From positions 8,749,501 through 8,813,500 of the forward strand of contig JAGTTD010000018.1 in assembly GCA_018398585.1 (NCBI GenBank): a stretch of 64,000 nucleotides of DNA. Direction: 5' to 3'. Below, in pieces: positions 1-10,465 of this stretch. How positions within the stretch are numbered: the stretch's first letter is position 1; the number at the start of each line of letters is the position of its first letter. Source of the stretch: Simmondsia chinensis (taxonomy: Eukaryota; Streptophyta; Magnoliopsida; Caryophyllales; Simmondsiaceae). Both the position numbers and the translations under genes were made by a program. The notes under the pieces were generated by a model. The model ran no database searches. It had not been told where the DNA came from and saw only the letters and a list, made by a program, of their open reading frames with translations.

Positions 1-450
1 GCATACAATTGGTGTTTCTGCGGTAATTGGAATACTTCTTTAAATGCTTAATATGGTCATCTAGTTGTGGGCTATACACCAGTATATCATCAAAAAACAC
101 CAAGACAAATCTTTTAAGATGAGGAGCAAAGATGGAATTCATAAGAGCTTGAAAAGTAGAGGGGCCATTGTTAAGCCCAAAGGGGCATTACCAGAAATTC
201 GAAATGCCAAAATGAGTCTTGAACGCTGTTTTCTGCATATCATCATTATACATTCTGATCTGGTAATAACCAGACCTTGGATCAATCTTAGTGAATAGCT
301 AGGAACCTCCCAGCTCAGTTAATATACTAAAGGGATGGGAAATTTGTCCTTGATAGTAGCTTGATTGAGGTCCCTGTAGTCCACGCACATCCTCCAACCT
401 CCATCTTTCTTCTTAACCAGAACCACTGCTGTAGCAAAGGGACTGGTACT
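1..450 (-). pseudogene. gypsy-A reverse transcriptase fragment
   Basis: The minus strand encodes the RT finger motif [19 protein letters not shown] near 363-440 and the catalytic FFDDILVYS motif near 70-110, the FDD variant of the YxDD box typical of plant gypsy elements. Between them the frame breaks several times. The rest of RT, RNase H and integrase would lie left of position 1. This enzyme would copy element RNA to DNA in cytoplasmic particles; this copy cannot be functional. Confidence 0.85.
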
Positions 451-506
451 ATGCTGGATGTACCCCTTCCTCAACAATTTTGAGTCATTTCCTCCATCAC
501 ATCCTT

Positions 507-1217
507 CTATAGAATAGGGTACCTATACGGTCTTTTGCAGATGGGCTGAGTACCTTCCTTCAGATGTATCATGTGATCAAAAGGAGGTCTGCTAGGAGGT
601 AATAGCAGTGGCTCTTCCAATATAGGGGCATACGGAATAAGCAGCTCTGTTATATCATCAGGAACAACATTCTGTTGATGGTCTCCCTTGTTCAAACCCA
701 TCATCATCAATTCAGTTCCCTCCTTGTCACATTCTGTAGGACTGAATTGAAGTAAGGCAACAATAGGGGAGCTCCCCATTGCTCTAGTGATTGCTTTAAC
801 TCCCACTGTTATGCAATTATTAGTTCCTTCCCCATGCCATACCCTCAGCTTCCCTTCCATTGTATATGACATAGTAAGCTCTCTGAGATTACACTTGATA
901 TCTCCTATAGTAGAGAGCCATTCAATTCCCAACACTATATCATATCCCCCCAAAGGGATTAGGAGGAAATTGGAACAATACTAAGTTCCTTGCATCTTCC
1001 AGGTGAGATCCTTGCATTGTGATGTGCAACTTAATTTGTTCCCATCAGCTACATCCACCGGTATAGCAAGCACTGGTTGTGTATGACACCTGAATCTGTG
1101 TGCCAACTCTCGATCCATGAAGTTGTGGGTAGAGCCGGAGTCTATGAGGATATGAACTGGTTTGCTTCTAATGGATCCTGTGACCCTCAAAGTTTGGTAG
1201 TTGGGAGCTCCGGCCAA
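507..1217 (-). pseudogene. gypsy-A aspartic protease and protease-RT linker
   Basis: Two minus-strand blocks are visible. 981-1217 carries the retropepsin active site LIDSGSTHNF preceded by MAGAPNYQTLRVTGSI, typical of plant gypsy proteases. 507-953 continues with GGYDIVLGIEWLSTIG, the usual second half of this domain, and then a linker ending in a [14 protein letters not shown] stretch that leads into RT. A frame change separates the blocks. Protease would normally cut the Gag-Pol polyprotein. Confidence 0.85.
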
Positions 1218-1269
1218 AGCGTGAAGGGAAATTGGAGCAGTGGACTTAGATAGATGTTCCTCAACAGTG

Positions 1270-2228
1270 ATCTAATCTTCCTCTAAGGCCTACTCTTCCA
1301 CTTCACCTCCATCCACCTCAATCACAAAGAGCTGAGGCCCCTTGCTCTTACATCTATGACCAGCCTCAAACTTTTCATCACAGAAGTAGCAGCGCCCCTT
1401 AGCTCTCTTCTCTTACAATTTAGCGCTTGACATTGTCCTATGTGTTTTGTTGGGAGGTCGAGTGTTATGAGCTGGAAGTGTTGCCCTCTGTGGTGCTAGT
1501 CTATAGGCATTAGGAGGTTACTTAGCTGTGTTTGGTATATGCAACAATGGAGCCTTCAATTGCAACTGCATTGCCAAGACCTCCACCTTAGCCTCAGCAA
1601 ACTTAGCCAGCCAAACTGCATCTTGTAAAGTCATGGGTTGCCTTGATCTAACTTCCAAGGCTAAATCCTCGCTCAACCCCGTAAGAAAGCAGCTGATTAA
1701 TTGTGCTTCATTCAAATCAGCTCGGACAGAGATGGAATCAAACCTTCCTAGATAGTCTTTCACTGACCCATCTTGTTTCAAACTCATCAGCTTAGACATA
1801 GGGTCCTCATATGTGCTACCAAACCTTCCCTTTAATGCCACAGAATACTCATCCCAAGTAATTCTTAACGGATTTCCCCGGGTCCTAACAAACTTCTAAT
1901 GCCATTGAAGGGCTATACCCCTGAAATGAATCGAAGCTACCCTGATATTCTCAACCTCGGGAGTATTATCAACGAAAAATAATTGTTCACACATGAATAA
2001 CCAGCCATTAACATCATCTCCATCAAATAATGGAAAATCCATCCTACTTAATCTAGCGGAGTAAGAATGATTACCATTACCAATGTTTACGGCAGCTTCT
2101 CTGTTGATCCCACGAGCAGCAGATGAGTTCGATCCTCCTTCTTGAGTGATCCCTCTCTCTGCAGGTCTTCTCTGCTGCAACAACCACCCTGCAAACACTT
2201 GCCTGGACTCAAGAAACTCTTTACTCAA
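1270..2228 (-). pseudogene. gypsy-A gag with CCHC zinc knuckle
   Basis: The minus strand encodes a plant retrotransposon Gag in broken pieces. 1896-2228 holds the N-terminal part with MDFPLFDGDDVNGWL and the IALQWH motif. 1518-1841 holds the capsid part with SVKDYLGRFDSISV and SCFLTGLSEDL. A zinc knuckle CYFCDEKFEAGHRCK lies near 1347-1392. Stops around 1430-1515 and 1842-1895 break the frame. Gag would form the particle and bind element RNA through the knuckle. Confidence 0.85.
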
Positions 2229-2401
2229 CTAGTTCATTGAGTTTTGCATCCCAGTGATTGTATTTTGCAGATCATTCCTCACTTCACCAATAGATTCCTC
2301 ATTGGATCAAATCCTGGTGACCAGCATCTCTTCCACCCTTTGAAATTCTACATTAGCATGAGTTCCTTAGCCATCTGATCCAAATTTCATCCACAGATCC
2401 A

Positions 2402-2421
2402 AGAATCAAGCTCTAATACCA
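2402..2421 (-). other. gypsy-A primer binding site
   Basis: Immediately inside the LTR the minus strand reads TGGTATTAGAGCTTGATTCT. It matches the usual plant initiator-Met tRNA primer site (TGGTATCAGAGC) with one change. Its position fixes the inner LTR boundary and confirms minus-strand orientation. Confidence 0.8.
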
Positions 2422-2423
2422 AA

Positions 2424-2848
2424 GTTACGGTGATCTTAAATCCCAAAATCAATCAAGTAACCAAGAAAGAGAGTATGAGGGAGAAGAAGAAATAGAGAGA
2501 GTTAGGGAGAGGAAGAAGATAGAGAGAAATAAGATTTTATTGAGTAAATTGGATAAACCCTAGCTGATACACTCACTTAACTATATATAGCAATTAAAGA
2601 GTAAATAAGCTCAATTAAGTGAAACCTTTGCAAAAATGCAAAAAAACAATAAATAACTGAAAATAACAATTTCTGGCGCAAAAGCACGTGCTTCCAGCTA
2701 CTTCCCAACGCTCACGTGTGATTCCCACCACATTTAAAACTACTTTTAACTACTTTTTGAACTCTTCTTTGAACCTGATACAACCTAAACCTCTAATTCT
2801 GAACCGGTACTGAAAATCTTGCTTTAGGTCATCGACTGCACTGTAACA
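2424..2848 (-). repeat. gypsy-A 5' LTR
   Basis: On the minus strand this LTR begins TGTTACAG and ends near GTAACT, giving inverted ends TGTTAC/GTAAC, and is followed two bases later by the primer site. A TATA-like CTATATATAG lies near 2580. The GA-rich stretch at 2465-2525 resembles the leader-rich LTR of the small element at 16865-18995. The partner LTR is outside the window. Confidence 0.75.
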
Positions 2849-2879
2849 GTACTATGTGCACACAAATCTTGATCAAAGT

Positions 2880-3270
2880 CATTCTTTGGTTGCAATAGAT
2901 GTAGGGAACTCGAGAACCCACAATGGTTATGGTGGCTGCGGACAGGACGAGGGTGCAAAAACAACTGACAAGAAGGCCAAGGTGGCCGAGCTGTGCAAGC
3001 AAGACACCCATAGTAGCCAAGTGCCGACAGCCTGGGCTCCTTTCATACTAGCGGTGCCCCTCCTCGCTTCACAAATCCACTAAGACTTGCAGTTAGCCCT
3101 CCCTTCAATCTTAACACTCATGTGCTCGAACCAGGACCTTAACTCTATGAAATCTGCTCCTAAACTGGACATGTCACTCTGACCTGCCCCCGCCATTTTG
3201 GTTGCAACTCTTTCCACAATCCCTCTCAATCATTTGCTGCCATGATCATAGGGGAACAACATTACTACAA
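2880..3270 (+). pseudogene. copia-A gag remnant
   Basis: Very degraded. A zinc-knuckle-like TGHVTLTCPRHFG stretch near 3165-3210 resembles the CxxCxxxGHxxxxC knuckle of copia Gag, and its position before the GAG-pre-integrase block fits. The sequence before it has no clear reading frame. It is interrupted at 3277 by a MITE. Confidence 0.45.
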
Positions 3271-3276
3271 TTGGTA

Positions 3277-3920
3277 TAGGGTGTTTCTAACCACATGACG
3301 CCAAAAATATGGGATTTCATTACCGGTTAACTATTCTATTTAACTTATCAATTCGGTAGCCGTTTACAAAATTAGTGAAAATTAAATAAACTAAAATTGG
3401 TTAATCGGAATTTTGATATTCAGTTAGTTCGGTTCGGTTAACTGGGTAACCACTTTTAAAAAATGGAATTCAAGTATGCTTGCATCCATTTATGTGCTCC
3501 AAACAACAAAAAATTGATAAAATATCTAATATCCAAACTAACAATTGTTGCTTGAGAAGTCATGGAAGCCTTATCTATGAATTTAACGAAAGAGATAAAG
3601 AAAAATAAACTAGCATTTGGAATGTACAAAATAAAAGTAGATGGAATCGAACTAATGACCATATAATACTAGGTATGGATGCTTATCAACTGGGCTCTAA
3701 CTTGTGATGCACAATTATGATGCTTTATATATATAATATTCGGTTTATGTGGTCAACTGATTTAGTAAAACTTATGAACTGTGAGTGCCCAAATTAACCG
3801 TAATTTTAACTGGTTTAGTAAGCAAACCAGTTTTTTGAACTCAATAACCGAAATTTTTTGGTTTGCTTTCCTCAGTTTTGATTTCATTTTTTCGGTTTTG
3901 CGTTTTTGTGAACACCTCTA
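3277..3920. repeat. hAT-like MITE rich in AACCGAA/CGGTTA
   Basis: The left end TAGGGTGTTT and right end AACACCTCTA form imperfect inverted ends of the TAGGGGTGTTCA type often seen in plant hAT-derived MITEs. The interior repeats AACCGAAAT/CGGTTAAC motifs. I do not see a clean 8-bp duplication at the ends. A related copy with a perfect 8-bp duplication lies at 43811-44499. No protein is encoded. Confidence 0.6.
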
Positions 3921-4045
3921 GTCATAAAGGTGCTCTTGTCAGAAATGATGCTTGACTACTTGTTAAACCTGTGGGTTCCACCACTATGTCAACTTGCACA
4001 TGACCCTGCACACTGCCAAATTTCATGTTGGTTCCTAATTTCACT

Positions 4046-4310
4046 CACAACTATTGTTAGTTAAGAAATTGTGTCAAGATAGTAACAGTAGTGTTAAGTT
4101 TAACTTTAACCTTTTATGTGTCAAGGACATAGCTACAGGGATGCCGCTTCCACGATTGCCTATAATGGTCCTCTTTATAACTTCTAGCCTCATGCCATTG
4201 GTCCTATCGTGCGCGTCAAATCTGCAGAGTTGTGAAATCAAAAGACTAGGTCACCTAAGTAGTATTGTTTTAGACATGTTACATAAGAAACATTTTTTCC
4301 AGCTAAATTT
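4046..4310 (+). pseudogene. copia-A GAG-pre-integrase domain
   Basis: The plus strand encodes LLVKKLCQDSNSSVKFNF followed by CVKDIATGMPLP and later KRLGHLSSIVLDML. This matches the GAG-pre-integrase domain of copia polyproteins, including the RLGHL motif around the integrase zinc-binding histidine. The equivalent block in copia-B is at about 56308-56550. A stop follows at about 4312. Confidence 0.8.
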
Positions 4311-4689
4311 TTGAATAATTATCAATCATATTGTTTGGGAAAATCTCGTTAACTCATTTTTTAGCGTAATTCTACATTACAACTAATACATTCTAATGTA
4401 TGGTAGTCACCTATCTTTCTAACTCAACATACAAATACTATCTGACAACTTTCAAAGGTTCACGTGGCTCTATCTGATGCAGCAAAAATCAGAAGTTTAT
4501 GAAATCTTCACTATCATCAAAAACCTTAGTCAAAAATCAACTTAACAAAAAATACAGATTTTCCAAAGTAATGGCATCAGTAAATATGAAAGCCTTATGC
4601 TAGGTTCATGGAATTCACTTTCATTTATTGAGTACTAATACCTAACAACAAAATAGCGTGGAGGAACTCAGGTATCGACATTTATCTAA

Positions 4690-5060
4690 ATGGCATGGCC
4701 ACTCTTAGTTCACTCTAAACCTCCATATGGATTTTTGAATGATGCATTTTGTACAACATGCTTTACTATTAATCAACTCTCCACCCCCATTTCATCAAAC
4801 ATCTCCCCTTTTGAAAAATTATTTCAAAAACCCGTGGACTATACCATTTTCTCGTCTTTGGGTGTGCATGTTACTCAAAACTCACACCCCATGCCCATAA
4901 TAAACTTGCCCTCAGATCCACCTCCTGTATTTTTTTGGGCTATTCATGCATTATAAGGGCTATCGATGCTTTGAGCCCATAACAAAATGAATTTGCACAA
5001 GACGACATGTCAATGAGTCAAGATTTCCATATAACAAACTTGCAGCCCCAAATTCACCAA
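4690..5060 (+). pseudogene. copia-A integrase C-terminal part
   Basis: The reading MAWPLLVHSKPPYGF, NQLSTPISSNISPFEKLF and VDYTIFSSLGVH matches the region of copia integrase just after the catalytic core. A shifted frame then shows the YKGYRCFDP-like and TSRHVNF-like motifs near 4955-5030. The catalytic core itself (4320-4690) is not recognisable. Not functional. Confidence 0.75.
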
Positions 5061-5466
5061 CATCGATGCCCAAGTCTTGCTTCCCCTAGTAGTTTAAGGT
5101 CCGACCCTCGTATTTGGACCAATGACGAGAATCGGCCCCCATGTGCCACTGATGGTGCCACCGTGCGCCCCGTCCACTAACTACAGCCTCCACCTACTGA
5201 AGGCTGCCTCCAACAACCATACCCTCCGCCATTCCTTGCCAATCAAACACCTCAACGTCTTGTGCCTGATTCTCAAGGCAAGACCGACCCTCCACCGCTA
5301 CTCCTAAATCAAAAAACGCACAAGCCACCCTTCATTGATTCCCCCTCACTAGCACCCAATGCATTTATGTCGTTGGTGGCCCACCCAACCACTAGCCCAC
5401 CTCACTGTACCCAGGTTGTGACCCAACCCCACCAGTGGCTGCCGGCACCAATGACTGAATAATAGA

Positions 5467-5483
5467 CCCCCCCCCCCCCCCCC
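5467..5483 (+). repeat. C homopolymer
   Basis: An uninterrupted C tract of about 17 bases lies in the degenerate linker between integrase and RT of copia-A. It is one of several C/G homopolymers in the window (17092-17106, 54376-54419, about 62311-62329). Confidence 0.9.
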
Positions 5484-5639
5484 AAGGCACACAACTATTT
5501 AGGCTCTGACCAATGCACACCCTATCCAAATACGCCTTAAGGATGGTATACACGAGCCCAAATACCCATTATCACTATCCACCATCACAATCATATAGGA
5601 ACCCATATGATATTTAGAGGCAGTAAAAAAACCCCCAAT

Positions 5640-6240
5640 GGTAAGAAGCCAAGACAGATGGATTCACTCACACCCGAGACTTAATTTAGTATAACCCTTA
5701 AGAAGTACATGGAAATACCAAGTGAAGTACAAAGCGGATGGCTCCGTTGAGTGGTTCAAAGCTTGATTAGTAGCCAAGGATTTTCACCAACGAGAAGGAA
5801 TTCAATACAAGGAAACTTTCAACCTTATAATCAAACCCTACACCATTCGATTTATCCTCTCACTTGCTATCACATACAGCTAGCCTATTTTCTAGCTTGA
5901 TGTCAAAAATGCCTTCCTACATGGTTACATGTGACAACTTCAGAGCTATGTACACCCTAAGTTCTCTAACCATGTGTGTCGATTACGAAAAGCATTCTAT
6001 AGTATTAAACAAACACCTCAGGCCTAACTCTAATGATTTAGTGCTTTTATCCTTAGTCTAGGTTTTTTTTTTTTTTTTTGTCGTGTTGACCCATCCCTTT
6101 TCGTTCAAAAGACCAAGAACCACATCACATGTCTCACGCTTTATGTAGATGACATCATCCTCACAAGGACAAACACATCTCATTTGAACGACCACATACG
6201 CTCCCTCCCAACTCAGTTCCCATGAATGGCCTAGGCCCCC
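5640..6240 (+). pseudogene. copia-A reverse transcriptase, N-terminal part
   Basis: Broken reading frames give YKADGSVEWFKA, LVAKDFHQREGIQY, QLDVKNAFLHGY, the HVCRLRKAFYSIKQTP block and a degraded version of the catalytic YVDD motif near 6135-6160. This is copia RT in the correct order. A T tract (about 6063-6080) and several stops break it. The domain is cut at about 6240 by unrelated sequence. Confidence 0.8.
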
Positions 6241-6965
6241 TATTTGCTCTTTTTGTTTGCTAAGTGTGTGAATGTGGTCGCTGTAAATACAAATCAAACA
6301 AACATGTAAAAAGGGACTCTTAGCAATGTGGGAGCGAGCTTGAATTCTAGACCGCATGTGTTTGATCTCAACCACTGATCTTTTCAAGGAAAAGGGATGG
6401 TGCTTTTGGTGAATTCGACCTCGGTTCGCAATTAACTTGTGGATTCTGCTTATGCTCCAATTATGGAGACTTTTATATTTTTGTGGATTTTTTATATAAG
6501 TTTGGCAGAAATATTGAAGGATTATGGACCTAACTCCAATGGCAGTTACAGTGCGGAGCAAAGCTTACAGATACCTTTCCTCGTACACTTAAAAGTTAAG
6601 ACTTGGCACGGAGACAAACTTAAGAGCTCAGCCAATCAAGGTGTTAGGCCTGGCACCCTTGACTTACAATAACTCAAATGAGTTAGAGTTTAACAAGATT
6701 TAGATAGAGCAAGCCGTATCTAGGTTACTAGATGAGGATCAACGCAATCAAGGTCAAGCCTTGGCCGTCAAAACCCTTAAACATAATACAAACCTAAGTT
6801 CACCTGATTTATTAAGCAGTGACACCAGCATTAAGACCAATGCAATCAAGGTCAAACCTTGGCCATCAAAGCCTTAAACCAACTCTTCAATTCTCAACTC
6901 GTTGACTCGAGGATAGCCTCATGTGATAAGCGCGTGACATTTTATTTCAAAATAGTATCATCCTA
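6241..6965. other. insertion of unknown type inside copia-A RT
   Basis: Copia-A coding similarity stops at about 6240 and resumes at about 6966 (LVHFFLGI). The 0.7 kb between is not copia-like. It contains a 36-base block at about 6743-6779 repeated with few changes at about 6840-6876 (period about 97 bp, core AATCAAGGTCAARCCTTGGC). The open frame on its minus strand (6058-6561) has no recognisable domain. I see no terminal inverted repeats. Confidence 0.5.
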
Positions 6966-7855
6966 ACTCCCTCAAGTTTGGTTCACTTCTTCCTTGGCAT
7001 TGTAGCAAAATATGATCAAACTGCCCTCTTTCTCTCACAACATAAGTATAGAGTTGATCTTCTCACCGAAGACAGCCTACATGATGTTAAACAAGTCAAA
7101 ACACCTCTCTGCTCAAGAACAAATGTCATTAGGTTAAGGTGAACTCCTAGCAGACCCTACTAAATATAGAAGTATAGTAAGGGCCCTCCAGTATTTGACT
7201 GTGACCTGCCCTGACATTTGCTAAGCGGTTTAACCTAGTTTCAATTTATGTAATCTCCACGGACTAATCACTAGCATGTTTTCAAGTGCATCTTTCGATA
7301 CCTTAAAAGCACACTCAACCACGGTCTCTCCCTCATCCTAGGTTACCTTGCTACTATTTTTTTCTTCGCAGATGCAAACTAGGGTGTTTGCTCCTACGCA
7401 CGAAGATCCTACCAGTTATGCCAATCCACTACCTATTATGCCATCTTATTTGGATGGAATCTCATCTCATGGCGAGCCAAGAAACAATCCGTTGTCGCCA
7501 AACCCACCACAGAATCTAAATATCAAGCCATTGCTCAAGCTTTTGAATAGAGTGACTGGATACAATATCTGATGCGTGATCTAGAGCTTTGACATCCTAG
7601 ACCAGTCGTAGTCTGCTACGATAGTGTCTCCGCCTCCCACCTAGTAGCCAACCCTATCTCAAATGATCGAAACGAACACGTCAATGTCAACTATCACTAT
7701 GTAAGAGAAAAATTTTTGGAAGAAAATCTTAGGGTTCGATACGCACCCACCACCAAGCATGTTGCTGACAACTTCACAAAAAGGCAATCTGATGACATAT
7801 TTGTACTCCGCAAGCCTAATCTTCATGGGACTCTGCCCTACTCGGCTTAAGGGCA
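6966..7855 (+). pseudogene. copia-A RT C-terminus and RNase H
   Basis: LVHFFLGIVAKYDQTALFLS and YRVDLLTEDSLHDVK match the end of copia RT. The RNase H end is visible as SAYHLVANPISND, HVNVNYHYVREKFLEENLR and VRYAPTTKHVADNFTK near 7620-7790, followed by a typical copia tail and polypurine-like AAGGG before the LTR. Stops and frame changes occur throughout. Confidence 0.85.
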
Positions 7856-7881
7856 CGTATTAGAGGATATTCTAGCCTAGA
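7856..7881 (+). repeat. copia-A 3' LTR, first part
   Basis: After the RNase H end and an AAGGGCA purine-rich stretch comes CGTATTAGAGGATATT, which parallels TGTATTAGTAGAATAG at the start of the copia-B 3' LTR (58549). After 26 bases the CACTA element begins. The rest of this LTR is at about 29517-29750. Confidence 0.7.
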
Positions 7882-8050
7882 CACTACTAGAAAACATTGA
7901 TTGAGGAACAACACATGGTGACGGGTCAAACCGTCAAACATTTTGTGACGGGAACGGGGACCATTTTCTAACGAAACTACGACGGCACAAAATGGTCAGA
8001 AATTCCGTTGAAATATTTCTATACAGCAACAAAATTTCTAACGGGAAAAA
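7882..8050. repeat. CACTA left terminus and subterminal repeats
   Basis: Starts with CACTACTAGAAAAC. It then holds several copies of GACGG, GTGACGGG and related CGTC motifs within about 150 bp. Such clustered subterminal motifs are the transposase-binding regions of CACTA elements. Confidence 0.75.
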
Positions 8051-9189
8051 CAGTCACAAAAAAACTAGTCTATTATTATTAAATAATGTATTTGATTTTA
8101 AATACTATGTGAGGTAAATTGCATATTAGTGTATTAATGTTTTACTTCAAAAAATTTGTGAAATAATTCTTAAGTCATAAAGGTTACATATATTTAATAA
8201 AATCATTCAGACAAAGGATTAAAAAAGTAAAAACAGGGTCTATTTTACACCATTATAATATGCTATTCGGACAACTTTATTAAAAATATTTAATTTTTTA
8301 TTAAAATAATATTTTATAAAATTTATGGACTAAAAAATTAATACACTAAATATCAAGGTACTAATATATATGTTTTTTTTAGGGGTGCGCTAATATATAT
8401 GTTATTTACCTTACTATTTATTTTAAAAATTACTATTTATTTAGTACTTTTAAATGAATTAATTCTAAAATATTTAAAACATGTAATATAATAATAAAAA
8501 TTAATGATAACTACAAAATTATAAAATTAATTTGTCCTAACAATAAAACTAACAACTCATAAATAATGAAAATAGATATTGTCAAGGCAAAAATTATTAT
8601 TGCTAGGGTAACTAATTGACTTATAAACAATTAAAACTACAAAATTGGCTTGTAAACAAAAATCTTTCTCCGTTAATAATAATCTTGTCATAACAATAAT
8701 ATTGAATTTTTTACTAATTCACCTAAATTTAAAGAGCAGTATCAAAAAATAACTAAATATTTTTATTGTTATACCTAAACTTTTAAATATTTTTATTCAA
8801 TATTTTAATATAACATTGTTAATATCCTCCAGTTTTCACTTACGTGGCATTCAGAAATTAATTTGGTAAATATATAAATATCTTGAAAATATTTATAATT
8901 TTTTTAATTGTAATTCAAATTTTTAAAAATTATTTTCTTCTTTTTCAAAAGTTAATTGAGTAAAAACTAACCAATACTAGCAGCATTAACTTTAAGACGT
9001 GACATCAAAAAATTAGAAAATATAAATAATTTTTTAAAATCGCACCTAAAATAATAGGGAAAAGTATTTTAAATTATGCATGGGTAGTAATATAGAATAA
9101 CATAATAAAAAATAATCCTAACATACAATAAATATAAAAAATAATATTAATTTATTTTGTATAATTCACTTTTAAATGTTATATATGTT
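8051..9189. other. AT-rich interior, no gene
   Basis: About 1.1 kb of very AT-rich DNA with TTTAAAT/AATTATT stretches. I see no open frame with domain similarity, no RNA gene and no clear repeat structure. Confidence 0.6.
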
Positions 9190-9610
9190 CTATAATCAAT
9201 AGGAGCTATGTATTATGTCTTTTTTTTTTTACACCGAGCTATATATTGTGTAGCACCTCTCAAATAGTGTTTTGTCTAACATATATTGTGGCTTTCAAAA
9301 GTTTTATCACTTTATTTTAACATTGAAAATTGCAGTGAGGAAATAAGGATTTGTTCAAGTTGCTTAATTTGCGTCTTCAATTAAAGGTACTTAATTGCTA
9401 TAAATAGTCAACAAGATCTTAGTAAAGGTTCGTTAATTGTCGTACGTCAGCCAAAATCAATCATTGTTGGATGTAAATATTTCTAGAACCAAACTCGTCG
9501 TGCTGGAACCTGGCACTGATCAGTGTCGGAGAAAGCAATGCAAGACATAGTATAACAAAATCAACTTTTTAGCAGTAATCATCAGATCAGACAAGGTCGT
9601 CTTTAGTTTA
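9190..9610. repeat. dispersed direct repeat, copy 1
   Basis: This segment is repeated in direct orientation at about 13845-14345. Shared blocks, in order: ACACCGAGCTATATAT, AACATATATTGTG, AAGATCTTAGTAAA, GGATGTAAATATTTCTAGA and the CATAGTGTAA-like end. The LINE lies between the copies. Identity is only moderate, with indels, so the duplication is old. It has no recognised domain. Confidence 0.65.
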
Positions 9611-9654
9611 TTAATCATATATATAATTGAAGTGAGAATAATGACAAAAAGAAA

Positions 9655-9745
9655 CTCGGTGCCTCAAAGGGCTCCCGCTAAGAAAAAGGTTCTGAGAAAG
9701 GTGAGTTATGTACAGTCTTACCTCTGCATATACAAGGTGCTACCC
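9655..9745 (-). repeat. degenerate LINE/SINE tail fragment
   Basis: GGTGCCTCAAAGGGCTCCCGC followed by a GTTATGTACAGTCTTACC block matches, with changes, the tail shared by the LINEs and SINEs of this window (compare 10128-10245 and 54340-54460). Minus orientation. The homopolymer segment is lost. Confidence 0.55.
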
Positions 9746-10111
9746 TAAGGGAATAAACAATGAACATATTGGTTTTGTAACACTCAAGTAAAAAAAATTA
9801 AGATGATAGAAAGTTCTATTAGGCTGTGCATTTGGCTCGTGGAATTAAAACTGGACTATTAAGGCTATATTCCACGTCAAATACTTCAAGTTATTTGGAT
9901 ACAAAGAATTAGATGTGAGGAATATACTCCAGGCTATATTCATATTTTGATGTAACGCCATTACCATCCTTCAGTTTTTGCTTACATGACATTTAAAAAA
10001 TGATTTTGTTTATAAATTTTTAATTGAGTATTTATAATTCTTTTAATTGTAATTTAAATTTTTTATAAAAATTGTCATATTGATTACATTTCTTATACAT
10101 ATCCTTATAAA

Positions 10112-10245
10112 TTTGGGTAACAACAACAACAACAGTCCCAATACCTCGCGGCTCCTGCAATAAGCAGGGTCTGGGAGGGGTGGATGTACGCAGCCTTACC
10201 CCTTCCGAGTGGAAAGGAGGCTGTTTCCGAGGACCCCCAACCTAA
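10112..10245 (-). repeat. LINE-A 3' tail domain (shared with SINEs)
   Basis: Read on the minus strand: TTAGGTTGGGGGTCCTCGG, AAACAGCC, GGTAAGGCTGCGTACATC, a short C-rich stretch, GACCCTGCTT, a GCGAGGTATTGGGACTG block and four TTG/GTT repeats. It follows the ORF stop after 221 bp with no intervening poly-A or target duplication. It is therefore the LINE's own 3' end, not a separate insertion. The same domain occurs alone or with a 5S head elsewhere in the window. Confidence 0.8.
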
Positions 10246-10465
10246 AGTGCGTGTACGTCTGCAAGTACAAAAACCAATTTATCACCAATGGATTTAGCAA
10301 CAATAAGTTTTCAAATGAATTACAGAAATAGGCATGCAAGCATTTAAATATGTATGTATGCCAAAACAGGCGAGTAATTAGAACTAACTAAACAGTATAT
10401 AAATGCACTACTTGGGGATATGACTGCCTAGGAATCTTAAACTACGAGTCACTCGCCGCACTATC

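Larger units (their letters stand above)
1..2848 (-). mobile_element. Ty3/gypsy retrotransposon, partial (gypsy-A)
   Basis: Read on the minus strand, the order is 5' LTR, primer binding site, gag, protease, then reverse transcriptase running off the left edge. This is the Ty3/gypsy order, because no integrase lies between protease and RT. All coding parts carry stops or frame changes, so the copy is dead. The 3' half and the second LTR lie outside the window, so no target duplication can be checked; the five bases after the LTR are GTACT. Its gag and protease resemble those of the small element at 16865-18995. Confidence 0.9.
2849..7881 (+). mobile_element. Ty1/copia retrotransposon, decayed (copia-A)
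   Basis: Plus-strand fragments occur in the order gag zinc knuckle, GAG-pre-integrase, integrase, reverse transcriptase, RNase H, LTR start, which is the Ty1/copia order. Many stops, frameshifts and insertions show great age. Its left part and 5' LTR are missing where gypsy-A abuts it. The 3' LTR starts at about 7856 and resumes about 21.6 kb later, at about 29517, because a CACTA element is inserted in it. It belongs to the same broad family as copia-B (54197-58696): matching motifs include the xxVKxLCxDSNxxV block and RNase H near-identities such as SVSAxHLVANPISNDR. Confidence 0.85.
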
